From Ktedonospora formicarum (GTDB lineage Bacteria; Chloroflexota; Ktedonobacteria; Ktedonobacterales; Ktedonobacteraceae): a stretch of DNA of 64,000 nt. Positions 27,569 through 36,034 of the stretch are shown here, piece by piece. The first letter of the stretch is position 1; each line of letters opens with the position of its first letter. Position numbers and translations under genes: made by a program. The stretch lies in the NCBI RefSeq assembly GCF_016587355.1, contig NZ_BNJF01000005.1, positions 62,001 to 126,000 on the forward strand. Direction: 5' to 3'. The notes below the pieces were generated by a model. That model was not told the origin of the DNA. It did no database searches and worked only from the letters and a program-made list of their open reading frames with translations.

Positions 27569-28213
27569 ATGTCTCAAAACTCCAGCGATCTACGTGTGAG
27601 GCGTACACATAAGCTCCTGCGGGAGGCATTCATTGAACTGGTAGAAGAGCGTGGCTTCGACGCGATTACGGTGGGGGAGATTGCTCAACGCGCGATGGTG
27701 AGTCGCGCCGCGTTCTACCGCTACTATCAGGATAAGTACGATATGGTTGAGCAGATCTTTGAGGAGGTCATGCAGGTCATTTTGCGTGACATAGATGCGC
27801 TCCGCCACGATCACTTCAGTGCGCTCGGCCTAAGCTACGAGCCTGCAAGTTGGGATAAGCTCATAGAATTCGTCCATGATAAGGATACTATTCCAGAACC
27901 CTGGGTACGCTTATTCGAGCACTTTGCGGAATTTGAGCATCTTTATCGTGTGCTACTTGGGCGTAAGGGTAGCCCCTGGTTCGTACAGAAGATGCGCTCA
28001 TATTTATCAGAACTCATGGCAGAACGCTTTCAGACACTTCTTGTTTCCCCTGGCAGGGCCTTAAAGGGCTTTGCCTCGGACCTCCTGGCAACTCAGATGG
28101 TCGAAACTATTACCTGGTGGCTTGAGGAGGGCAGACCCTATACACCCCAGCAAATCGCAACTTATAGCTATCGCCTGATCCTTGTCAATCTTCGCGAGAT
28201 GAGCACCTGGTGA
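27569..28213 (+). CDS. TetR-family regulator
   Basis: 214 residues from ATG 27569 (AAGGAG 7 bases upstream). HTH region: RRTHKLLREAFIELVEERGFDAITVGEIAQRAMVSRAAFYRYYQDKYDMVEQ. The C-terminal half has TWWLEEGRPYTPQQIATYSYRL. It is clearly paralogous to the protein at 48577-49206 (same LRVRRTH opening and YYQDKYD). Divergent from the P450 gene. Confidence 0.9.
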   Translation: MSQNSSDLRVRRTHKLLREAFIELVEERGFDAITVGEIAQRAMVSRAAFYRYYQDKYDMVEQIFEEVMQVILRDIDALRHDHFSALGLSYEPASWDKLIEFVHDKDTIPEPWVRLFEHFAEFEHLYRVLLGRKGSPWFVQKMRSYLSELMAERFQTLLVSPGRALKGFASDLLATQMVETITWWLEEGRPYTPQQIATYSYRLILVNLREMSTW

Positions 28214-28295
28214 GAGACCTCTCGCCCGATTTCCTGGCAATCCAAATGAGAATTTATTTAGGAATAATTGTGGTTAGGAAGGACAATACCTGATA

Positions 28296-29123
28296 ATGTC
28301 GGAATTTGAGCAAACTTACACCAATGAAATGATTGAAAATGAGCAAGAAATCCCTTTGGAGGGTGGCAATGTCACTGGAGCTACGCGTGTTGGGCAGACT
28401 GTTCGCCGCCATCCAGGCCCGTGGAGCACAACAGTTCATACATTGCTAAACCATCTGGAAAAACGTGGCTTCAGTGGCGCGCCTCGCCTGTTGGGCATTG
28501 ACGCGCAAGGACGCGAGATTCTCAGCTTTATCGCGGGCGAAGTTGGTCACTATCCATTACCTGACTATATGTGGTCCGAAGAAGCCCTTATAGCTGTCGC
28601 ACACCTGACGCGTAGCTATCATGATGCCACCATCGACTATGTTCCTCCTACAGACGCAACCTGGCACTTCGTGTATCCAGATCAGCGGCAACATGAGGTC
28701 ATCTGCCACGGGGATATCGCGCCCTATAATATGATCTATCGGGACCACAGACCGCACGCACTCATCGACTTTGACACAGCAGGACCAGGACCGCGCCTCT
28801 GGGATCTTGCCTACGCGGCCTATCGCTTCGCCCCGCTCTACTTCGACAAGGATATTCAAGAACTCGGCCTGAATGATCCACTCGTCCAGAGTGAGCGCCT
28901 GCGCATCTTCTGTCGGGCATATGGGCTGAACCAGCCCTATGCCGACATACTGGATTTCGTCGAGCGCCGTCTGTATGCCATGTGTGACTGGCTCATCGAG
29001 GGAGTTGTGGCCAGGGACCCTGCTCGCCTGCGCCTCGTCAATGAAGGGCACCTGGACCATTATCGACGCGAAATCGTGGTATTCCAACATAATCGTCCAC
29101 TCTTGCAGAGCAGGCTTGTCTGA
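28296..29123 (+). CDS. Aminoglycoside phosphotransferase-fold kinase
   Basis: 275 residues. The catalytic loop is ICHGDIAPYNMIY (HGDxxxxN) and the metal-binding Asp is in ALIDFDTAGPGPRLWDLAY. The N-lobe is short: the usual ATP lysine region reads GGNVTGATRVGQTVRRHPGPWS. The ligand may be a small alcohol, sugar or antibiotic; resistance cannot be claimed. Possibly follows the TetR in the same transcript (83 bases apart). Confidence 0.88.
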   Translation: MSEFEQTYTNEMIENEQEIPLEGGNVTGATRVGQTVRRHPGPWSTTVHTLLNHLEKRGFSGAPRLLGIDAQGREILSFIAGEVGHYPLPDYMWSEEALIAVAHLTRSYHDATIDYVPPTDATWHFVYPDQRQHEVICHGDIAPYNMIYRDHRPHALIDFDTAGPGPRLWDLAYAAYRFAPLYFDKDIQELGLNDPLVQSERLRIFCRAYGLNQPYADILDFVERRLYAMCDWLIEGVVARDPARLRLVNEGHLDHYRREIVVFQHNRPLLQSRLV

Positions 29124-29216
29124 CGATAAAGTACATGATGATTTACAACATGGTTGTGGATATGGTAATCTTAGAGCGCGAGATCGTGGTCTATATATTG
29201 AAAGGAGGGGATTTGT

Positions 29217-29282
29217 ATGAACAACATTCACATCTCACGGAGGTTGTACACCCTGCCTTTTTTACCAACTGAGCACTGCTAG
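29217..29282 (+). CDS. Possible 21-residue peptide with very strong ribosome site
   Basis: ATG 29217 is preceded by AAAGGAGGGG at 7-base spacing, as strong as any in the window. The frame encodes MNNIHISRRLYTLPFLPTEHC and stops at TAG 29280. No family recognised. It could be a leader peptide or a decayed gene start. Rests on the ribosome site alone. Confidence 0.35.
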   Translation: MNNIHISRRLYTLPFLPTEHC

Positions 29283-29451
29283 TCACCATTATTACCAGCA
29301 CTGCTGGCTAAACGACACGACTATATATAAGCATGCCATCTGGATGTCCCCAGGGTGTATATTTCTCCATTTTCAACGAAAGCAGCCCATGAGTATTACA
29401 TACAACTGGGCATTTGAGCATACTATATTGAATTTGTGAGGAGAATCATTC

Positions 29452-29946
29452 ATGATCGAGCAGCCTACAAATGTCGCCCCTTTCTATCAGGGTTGGGATG
29501 TCTACCAGCAGCACCTCGTCAAAGCGATTGGGCAACTGACACCTGAACAGATGACCGCGCGGATCGCGCCACACCTGCGCAACGTTGACACAATCGCACG
29601 CCACATCATCTCTGTTCGCGCGGGCTGGTCCTACTTTGTGTTGAACATAGGCGATGAGCAGCTCTTAGAGATCGCGCAATGGGGTATGCCTGATCAGCCT
29701 ACCCTACCAGCCGCCGAACTGGTAAAGGGGTTACAGATAACCTGGAAGGTGCTTCAGGACGCGCTTGAGCATTGGACACCCGAGAAGCTACAAGAGATTG
29801 TGTACGATATCGACGATGAGACACAAGAGAAGATACCCCACACACGTCAATGGGTTATCTGGCACCTCATCGAACACGACCTGCATCATGGAGGCGAACT
29901 CTCCTTTATGCTTGGTGCCCACAACATACCAGCCATAGACCTCTAG
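29452..29946 (+). CDS. DinB-family protein
   Basis: 164 residues, four-helix DinB fold. Metal-site histidines are in DTIARHII (helix 2) and WHLIEHDLHHGGELSFML (helix 4, HxxxH). GAGGAG precedes the ATG. Family members bind Zn or Ni and some are thiol-dependent transferases (bacillithiol, mycothiol); the exact role here is unknown. Confidence 0.9.
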   Translation: MIEQPTNVAPFYQGWDVYQQHLVKAIGQLTPEQMTARIAPHLRNVDTIARHIISVRAGWSYFVLNIGDEQLLEIAQWGMPDQPTLPAAELVKGLQITWKVLQDALEHWTPEKLQEIVYDIDDETQEKIPHTRQWVIWHLIEHDLHHGGELSFMLGAHNIPAIDL

Positions 29947-30498
29947 TTTCACCCCAGGCCCCCAATATAGTGGAGGGCAGTAGTTTGAACCCAAACAGGC
30001 TAAGGCTCTGTGTCTACATATATTGGGTTCAAGCCTTCTGATCCTCCTCTTAGAATGATGGAGGCTCTCTACTACATGCTGAACATTTCCGTAGTAGAGA
30101 GCCTCCATCATTCTAAGAGGAATCCCATCCATCAGTATGCGTACAATAACACACTTTGTCCCTTAAGCTAGCTTGCTTACCAACGTGTCGCACATTATAC
30201 TATGGGATACGAGTAGATCGGTTGCCACCGCTGATCCATATGCGTGATGAAAGTCGCACATACCAGGTGGTCGGGTGCTGGTTCATGCCCGCCGAGGCTC
30301 CCGCTTGTCTTGATCGTTGAGACCTCGCGGAAGATGAGGGAAGGCATCGGGACTGACCGGGCCAGTTCAGTCACAATGATGAACCCCTGCTAGAACGCTC
30401 CATGAGCATGTGAAGCAGGAACGGCCAATCGATGTTCTCAGTAAGGTCACAGTCACTGCGAGGGCACAAGGCCCTTGCCCGAGCCGGAAGGCTTGAGC
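29947..30498. other. Intergenic region with hairpins
   Basis: About 550 bases. It contains the nested dyads CCCAATATA / TATATTGGG and TTTGAACCCAA / TTGGGTTCAA (about 29963-30032), then the 30-bp hairpin at 30046-30120. From about 30280 the base use becomes G/C-rich, the start of the 30.5-kb unit, with a small GGGCA..TGCCC dyad just before its ribosome site. Confidence 0.55.
30046..30120. repeat. 30-bp perfect inverted repeat, 15-base loop
   Basis: 30046-30075 is the exact complement of 30091-30120; it begins CCTCTTAGAATGATGGAGGC. It is much longer than a needed terminator and lacks a T-run. It may be a terminator between dinB and the next unit, or a small transposable hairpin. Confidence 0.85.
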
Positions 30499-31047
30499 AT
30501 GAAGGTGAAAGTGCATTTGATAGGCAAGGGTACGACAGAGTTCGTACTCGGTCCAGAGCATGGGCGCCTCACGAGGAACAACACGCCCGTCAAGGTCGTC
30601 GAGGAAGGGCGGCATGTGTACCTGGAGTATGGCAACTTCAGATACGCCATCTACCCGGACTCTTCGGCGCAGGTGCGCGAGACACGCATCAGCTTCGTCA
30701 TGTACCAGGCCCTCCTGGCAGGCGGAAAGAAGTACATCAACCGCACTGATGGCGCCATCAGGTACCTGCGGGGAGACGGCAAGCTCATCCGCATCCCCCG
30801 GGCGTCCCAGAAGCCCCTGACGAACCTGTCCCAGCTTCCGGAACAGCAAGAGGTCGGGAATCAGGATCGGGTGTACATCCTCTCTCCGGCGAGGGCCGCT
30901 GAGGCATACCGCGCGGGCCGGAGCGATGTGATCTACCCCGAACTCCACATCGACCAGAGATTCGGCCCGATCTGGAGCCCCGGCGACGAGAAGCCTTCCC
31001 TGATCCGGGTCTTCCGCAAATCCCGCGGGATGGTGATCACGCTCTGA
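30499..31047 (+). CDS. Unknown protein, G/C-rich single-gene unit 1
   Basis: 182 residues from ATG 30499 (GGAAGG 8 bases upstream). Soluble, basic, beta-rich N-terminus (MKVKVHLIGKGTTEFVLGPEHGRLT). No known family. Codons end mostly in G or C, unlike the neighbours. A 14-bp GC terminator follows 20 bases after the stop. A long frame on the opposite strand (31119-30367) is an artefact of this base use: ribosome site, terminator orientation and residue makeup favour the plus strand. Confidence 0.68.
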   Translation: MKVKVHLIGKGTTEFVLGPEHGRLTRNNTPVKVVEEGRHVYLEYGNFRYAIYPDSSAQVRETRISFVMYQALLAGGKKYINRTDGAIRYLRGDGKLIRIPRASQKPLTNLSQLPEQQEVGNQDRVYILSPARAAEAYRAGRSDVIYPELHIDQRFGPIWSPGDEKPSLIRVFRKSRGMVITL

Positions 31048-31354
31048 CCCTGAGCAACATCGGCTCGACGGGGCCACACCTAGCAGGTGTGGCCCCGTCA
31101 CCACGTTCTCCCTCTTCAATCATGCCCCTCCAATATGATCATTTAACAGGATCATTTTTCTGCAATTGCCAGGTAAAATTCATCAAGAAGACATCAGAAC
31201 ATTCGCTCTTTGCATTTTACTAAATTGTATGCTATCCTCCGTTTTGAACAAGTTATAGGCTTTCTTTCTGAGAGCCGCCTGTGGCTGGGTCCCCAACCCC
31301 AAGAGGTGGGGCCACGTTCGTTCACATCCGAGACGACCCGAAAGGGAGGCCATA
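31048..31354. other. Spacer between units 1 and 2
   Basis: After the unit-1 terminator the DNA is A/T-rich (31110-31250), then a structured leader at 31278-31315 (GTGGC ... CCCCA ... TGGGGCCAC can fold) precedes unit 2. No gene seen. Confidence 0.5.
31067..31099 (+). terminator. GC-rich terminator of unit 1
   Basis: GACGGGGCCACACC pairs perfectly with GGTGTGGCCCCGTC around TAGCA. The T-run is poor but the stem is very stable. Confidence 0.8.
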
Positions 31355-31792
31355 ATGGCCAAATCAGAAGGCATGATTGGGGAACAGCTCATCGAGCTCG
31401 CCGGAAGGCTCCCGTTGTACGACGACGGTCCTGGCGCTCTGTGCTACGAGGATTTCTTCGCATTCGTCGGCGCAACAGATGCGCAGGGTATCCGGCAGTA
31501 CTGCCAGAGTCTGGTCAGAGACCAGAAGCTCGTCGTATTACTGGCCTGCATCTGGGCGAAGGTCCAGATGAGCCACCAAAATGAGCGGAAAGTCAAGATC
31601 GCCGCCGAGCAGGCCCTGAATCTCCTGGGGAACAGGCCCATCACCGAAGAGTCCCTGGCGGGCCTCATGCGGGATAACCGGGCGCGCATCAAGGAGAGCA
31701 AGGCCCTCGCCCGGTTCGCCAACCTCGGAACCCTCGACGCCTACGACTTCGACGTGTTGGCCGAGCGCCTGCTCACGGAGATCGTGGGCTGA
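31355..31792 (+). CDS. Unknown protein, G/C-rich single-gene unit 2
   Basis: 145 residues, mainly helical and soluble (QLIELAGRLPLYDDG, IAAEQALNLLGNRPITEESLAGLM). AAAGGGAGG lies 5 bases before the ATG. No family recognised. G/C-ending codons as in unit 1. Followed 30 bases later by an imperfect GC hairpin. Confidence 0.68.
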   Translation: MAKSEGMIGEQLIELAGRLPLYDDGPGALCYEDFFAFVGATDAQGIRQYCQSLVRDQKLVVLLACIWAKVQMSHQNERKVKIAAEQALNLLGNRPITEESLAGLMRDNRARIKESKALARFANLGTLDAYDFDVLAERLLTEIVG

Positions 31793-31821
31793 CGTGACAC
31801 CCTGAACTGAACGTGGCGAGA

Positions 31822-31870
31822 GGCAGGCGCGGTACACACCCCAACCAAGAGTGTGTGCTCCGCACCTGCC
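31822..31870 (+). terminator. Hairpin after unit 2
   Basis: GGCAGG.GCGG..CACAC pairs with GTGTG..CCGC.CCTGCC with two internal mismatches. Stable, no T-run. Confidence 0.55.
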
Positions 31871-32059
31871 GCTCCCCGCACAGCTAGCATCGCATGATCT
31901 AGCGATACTTCTTTCATTAACCTCTTTAGCAGTTGGCCCTTCCCCTAAGAATATGCATACGGACATTGTAGTTGCTTCTATTAGTGCATCTGTCTTACCA
32001 CCATGTTCTGCCCCTACTTTACCCACAATGGCCCTTTGCTAACGCCTCATAATGGATCT

Positions 32060-32087
32060 TTGACATGGGCCATTCTTCTGCTATAGT
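32060..32087 (+). promoter_or_regulatory. Housekeeping promoter
   Basis: TTGACA (32060-32065), 16 bases, TATAGT (32082-32087), giving a start near 32094 and a 39-nt leader for the gene at 32133. Confidence 0.7.
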
Positions 32088-32132
32088 CAGGACAAATTCA
32101 CGAATAGATAAATAGAAGGAAGGGGTCTTGAG

Positions 32133-32990
32133 ATGAAGATAGTTGTCGCGGGAGCCACAGGCATTATTGGACGGCGACTGGTGCCATTGCTGATCGCGGC
32201 TGGACACGAAGTCTATGGGACGACGCGCACAGCCGAGAAGGGACAGGCACTTCAACAGGCAGGCGCTTCACCGCTAGTTATAGATATGTATGATCGCGAG
32301 GGATTAAGCAAAGTGATGCGCGAGATACAGCCCGAGATGGTCATCCATCAACTCACGGACCTGAGCAGTTTCGACTACGCGGCGAACGTGCGGCTTCGCA
32401 AGGAGGGCACACGCAATCTTGTGGACGCGGCGAAGGGTGCAGGTGTGCGCCGTATGATTGCGCAAAGTATCTCCTGGGTCACCGCGCCCGGTGAGGGGCC
32501 AGCCGATGAGAACGTGCCCCTTGATCTGGAAGCACCTTTGCCACGCCTGCGTACAATTGAAGGTGTTCAGGCGCTAGAGAGTGCGGTCGCGGAAATGGAG
32601 CAACCTCTGGTGCTACGCTATGGTTTGCTCTATGGACCGGATACATGGTACGCGCGGGATGGTGTCATCGCCGAGCAGGTACGGCGCGGGGAAGTAGTTG
32701 CCAGCAAAGAGGTAACCTCATTCTTGCATATAGATGACGCGGCACGCGCAGCCCTGCTGGCGCTAGACTGGCCGCAGGGCATTGTGAACATCGTAGATGA
32801 TGAGCCAGCAACTGGCAAGGTCTGGCTTCCGATCTACGCGGCAGTACTCGGCGCGCCCGAGCCTCCAACCAGTGACGAGAAACCGCGCGGCATGCGTGGC
32901 GCATCTAACGCAAAGGCGCGCCAGCAATTGCGTTGGCAACCTGAGTATCCGTCATGGCGTGAGGGCTTCGCGCGCAGCCTGCAATCTTAG
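32133..32990 (+). CDS. NAD(P)-dependent epimerase/reductase (extended SDR-like)
   Basis: 285 residues. GATGIIGRRL is the nucleotide-binding GxxGxxG at residues 7-16. IHQLTDLSSFDYAANVRLRKEGTRNLVDAAKGAGVRRMI and LRYGLLYGPDTWY follow the extended SDR plan, but the YxxxK is not clear, so it belongs to the atypical group. AGGAAGGGG lies before the ATG. Its stop codon overlaps that of the convergent TPR gene by four bases. Confidence 0.87.
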   Translation: MKIVVAGATGIIGRRLVPLLIAAGHEVYGTTRTAEKGQALQQAGASPLVIDMYDREGLSKVMREIQPEMVIHQLTDLSSFDYAANVRLRKEGTRNLVDAAKGAGVRRMIAQSISWVTAPGEGPADENVPLDLEAPLPRLRTIEGVQALESAVAEMEQPLVLRYGLLYGPDTWYARDGVIAEQVRRGEVVASKEVTSFLHIDDAARAALLALDWPQGIVNIVDDEPATGKVWLPIYAAVLGAPEPPTSDEKPRGMRGASNAKARQQLRWQPEYPSWREGFARSLQS

Positions 32991-33496
32991 TCCCAGACCT
33001 CGTCGAGATGCAGGGAATAGTACTCGAGGCCCCGCTTGAAGTACAGTAGTTTCTCGTCGGTAGTTGTCTCTAGCAGATTGGTAAAGACAATCTCCATGGC
33101 CTCCTTATACTGCTGTGAATTGTACAGGGCCATAGCCAGAAAAGCCTGGAGAGCGCGGTTGTCAGGGAACTCTCTCACGCCTCGACGCAGTGTCTCAACG
33201 GCCTTGTCATATTGGCCCAGGCCACGGTAGGTACTGCCCAGGCCAAGTAAGGCTCGCTCAAGGTCAGGACCAGCCAACCCCTGTTCCAGCGCGCGCAAGT
33301 AATAGGGTATCGACTCATGTTCAAGCCCCAGGTTATCGCATGCCACAGCATTTTGATAGGTGATCTCGGCGTCATCCGGGTAGGCAGCGTTCAGCTCTAA
33401 AAGGAGTACTCGCGCCTGCCCCAGGATGGCTTGATCCTGCTTTGCACGCCCCTCCTCCCGTAATTGGATAGCTTCCGCTAGACGATCTCGTAGCAT
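32987..33496 (-). CDS. TPR-repeat protein
   Basis: 169 residues with about three or four tetratricopeptide repeats (AEITYQNAVACDNLGLEHESIPYYLRALEQG, RALLGLGSTYRGLGQYDKAVETLRRGVREFP, ALQAFLAMALYNSQQYKEAMEI). Cytosolic; likely a protein-interaction module. Convergent with the previous gene. Confidence 0.87.
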   Translation of the reverse strand: MLRDRLAEAIQLREEGRAKQDQAILGQARVLLLELNAAYPDDAEITYQNAVACDNLGLEHESIPYYLRALEQGLAGPDLERALLGLGSTYRGLGQYDKAVETLRRGVREFPDNRALQAFLAMALYNSQQYKEAMEIVFTNLLETTTDEKLLYFKRGLEYYSLHLDEVWD

Positions 33497-33606
33497 ATGT
33501 TTACCCCCTAAAAGTTCTTATCGATTTCGATGTCCGCATTCTAGCATAGCTACACATCATTCTCAACATGGAAGAATTCTCTGCGCGTGCTACGCTTCGC
33601 GCAATG

Positions 33607-33656
33607 AAGCGAGGGTCGTACATGGGCACATTTGCGCCCATGTACGACCCTCGCTT
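33607..33656 (-). terminator. Terminator downstream of the GH13 gene
   Basis: A 21-bp perfect stem (AAGCGAGGGTCGTACATGGGC and complement) with an 8-base loop lies between the GH13 stop (33675) and the TPR gene, so the two minus-strand genes are separate transcripts. Confidence 0.85.
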
Positions 33657-33674
33657 GACCTGAATATTGCCTGT

Positions 33675-35744
33675 CTAATAGGCAACGTAGACTTTAGCCT
33701 CCCAGGGATAGATAGGCTCGCGACCAGCCCATTCAAGCGGTACCCTACGACACTCTGTTGCCTCACGCCAATTCATCCCCTTTGGCAACTGAGGCCAATT
33801 GGTGACAACATACTCGGCGCTCTTATCGCTGGCATTGGGAGTTCCATAGTCGCTAAAGTTGGCGACTATAACAACCATGTCGCGGCTACCAACCTCGCCA
33901 CGCACCCAGGCCATAACGCGCTTCCCCTCGGTGAAGTCACTATGAATAAAGGAGGTTTCATTGTTCCAGAGAGCCTCATTACTGGTGCGTAGCTTCACCA
34001 AACGCGAGACATGATCCACGATACGCGCGCGCCAGGGATCATAGCGACGCTCGAAGTTCACGGGATCAAGTTGCTTCTCGGGGCCACTTGTCGGCTCATC
34101 GTGTTGATCCGCGAACTCTTCTCCCGCGAAGATCATCGGTACGCCAACCGAAGTGATCAGGCAGGAGAAAGCTAGCTTGATACGTTGTTCTGTTTCGTGG
34201 ATGCCGTTATTGTTCAAGAAGTTATAGAGGCGCTCGTTACCGTAACCCTCAACGTCATGCGAGGTCACATAGTTGACCACCTGCGAACCATCACCAAAGC
34301 CAATTCGACGGCAATCAACGAGTTTCTTGACCATCTCCTCAAAGTTCGGCTCGCTCGGATGACTCTGACCAATAATGGCTGCACGGATATAGCGCTTGAA
34401 ATGCTCATTCCACAGGCTATCGACGCGATTTTGATTCACTAAGCCAAGCGGCATATCTAGTTCCTCGCCTGTGACCAGGAAGCGAGCCCCGGCACTCTCA
34501 GGATCATTGCCTTGCTCGCTCCAACGTTCCTGGTAGATTCGATGACCAGTATTCTTGAAGCTCTCCACAAAATCCCAGCTCGCGATATTCACGATACTAT
34601 CGATACGCACGCCATCAATACGGTAGTATCGCATCCAATGGTCGAGATAGGCAAGCATATAAGCACGTGCGGGAACAAGTCTCGCGCTCTTGCCAGTCAT
34701 AGGATCATAACTTTCGACCTGATAATTGTACTTGAAGAGGTCGCTTCCAAAGCCATCGCGCTTGATCCCACCTGAGTATTCCTCGGGGTCGCCAGAGTTA
34801 GCCTTGACGAAGAAAGCCGGAAAGTTGATCGAGCGGTACGGATTATGCGCTGCGAAAGCCATCACGACATCAGCGAAGAAGCGCACGCCGCTACGATGGC
34901 AGGCACAAATCAGGCGCGCGAGTTCTGTCGAGGGCGCGGGCTTCTGATTCTTACCATAGCTACCGAGATCATAATCAGCGGCAAAGAAATTGGTGGTCGC
35001 ATAACCCCAGCCGCCGTGGACAAAACTATCAGCGGGCGGTAACAGCTCCAGAGCATTGACGCCCAGGTCGCGCAGGTGCGCACGTCCCTCCTGTAACACA
35101 GCGAGGCCGAAGAAGCTAAAGGGTATCGCGGCTGGATCGATCAGGGCCAGCACATCCCGAAAGGTACCTACCGCCGTCTCAACACCGCCTTCTTTGCGTG
35201 TGCGCGACCAGGCGCTGGGTAACTCGTAGATAACAAGTTGCGTATTCACTGGCAATGTCTTGAGAGGAGGGTCATTACGCCAATCTGGCTGCTGCTTCTC
35301 GGGGTCGCAGGGTTGGAGTTCCCCATCCTTATAGAGGACTACACCGGCTGGGTAGCGATCCTCCTCACCAAACTCAGGATCATCAGGAGCAGGGGCAAGC
35401 AAACGCCAATCGACATTAAAAGCAAAGGGATCGGTCACGCGGATGCGCGGATGGCTCTCTTTATAGAGGTTGCTATCTGTCACCTCAAACCAGTAGTAAT
35501 ACACTTTCCCGTTTTCAAGCAGACAATCCCTGGCTGCGATATCCCACAGATTCAGCCCCTTCGCCGAAGGTGAGAGCATAAAGGTTTGTTCGTGAGCAAG
35601 TCCTGGCGGGTTGCCTGGAGCAAACGAACCGATGATTAAGCGAGGCGCAGGCTCCGTAACGGCTGGAAGCCAGAGGGCAAAATGGGTCTTTCTATGAACC
35701 AGGAGATCGGCGGCCTGTTGCGCCAGGTCTTTGACTGCTTGCAT
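33675..35744 (-). CDS. GH13 alpha-amylase-family glycoside hydrolase
   Basis: 689 residues. An N-terminal beta-domain (about 1-150) precedes the barrel. Catalytic residues: nucleophile D382 in GVRIDSIVN, acid/base E427 in VTGEELD, and D497 in TSHDVEG, with normal GH13 spacing; FADVVMAFAAHNPY is region I. NWREATECR and VANFSDY belong to the C-terminal beta-domain. No signal peptide, so it probably acts on intracellular glycogen or maltodextrin. Close to pullulanase/branching-type enzymes, but the specificity is not determined. The upstream asnB is divergent. Confidence 0.9.
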   Translation of the reverse strand: MQAVKDLAQQAADLLVHRKTHFALWLPAVTEPAPRLIIGSFAPGNPPGLAHEQTFMLSPSAKGLNLWDIAARDCLLENGKVYYYWFEVTDSNLYKESHPRIRVTDPFAFNVDWRLLAPAPDDPEFGEEDRYPAGVVLYKDGELQPCDPEKQQPDWRNDPPLKTLPVNTQLVIYELPSAWSRTRKEGGVETAVGTFRDVLALIDPAAIPFSFFGLAVLQEGRAHLRDLGVNALELLPPADSFVHGGWGYATTNFFAADYDLGSYGKNQKPAPSTELARLICACHRSGVRFFADVVMAFAAHNPYRSINFPAFFVKANSGDPEEYSGGIKRDGFGSDLFKYNYQVESYDPMTGKSARLVPARAYMLAYLDHWMRYYRIDGVRIDSIVNIASWDFVESFKNTGHRIYQERWSEQGNDPESAGARFLVTGEELDMPLGLVNQNRVDSLWNEHFKRYIRAAIIGQSHPSEPNFEEMVKKLVDCRRIGFGDGSQVVNYVTSHDVEGYGNERLYNFLNNNGIHETEQRIKLAFSCLITSVGVPMIFAGEEFADQHDEPTSGPEKQLDPVNFERRYDPWRARIVDHVSRLVKLRTSNEALWNNETSFIHSDFTEGKRVMAWVRGEVGSRDMVVIVANFSDYGTPNASDKSAEYVVTNWPQLPKGMNWREATECRRVPLEWAGREPIYPWEAKVYVAY

Positions 35745-36034
35745 TCAGATGAACCTTTCAGAGAGTATAGGGTAGAGATATCTCTTCTATATAACGTGCA
35801 TCAAGCAGATAAAAGGTGTCAAGGAATATCCCTTATGCAGTTTTCTTCAAGGAATGCGAATGTGTGCAATCTTGCCACTCAGGAGACGATACAATGCTCA
35901 TTGGAGCACATGACTCCCAATAATATGTATATAATCTCTTTTCATTTATCTTGACGTCATCAATTATATTGATAATATCAAACAATTTATAGATATATAA
36001 CAGAGCAATCGCTATTGGAAAGGAAACATACTTT

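Larger units (their letters stand above)
31793..32132. other. Intergenic region
   Basis: Contains the unit-2 hairpin and, near its right end, the promoter of the epimerase-like gene at 32060-32087. No gene seen. Confidence 0.5.

Noticed and set aside
29963..30035. tRNA-like T-arm (GGGTTCAAGCC)
   Set aside because: No acceptor, D-arm or anticodon arm can be folded; the GGTTC is part of an inverted repeat with TTTGAACCC.
30367..31119. Long open frame of 250 codons on the minus strand
   Set aside because: It is the antisense of the G/C-rich unit 1. The plus frame has the ribosome site and the terminator; the minus protein is low-complexity in Arg/Pro/Val with no motif.
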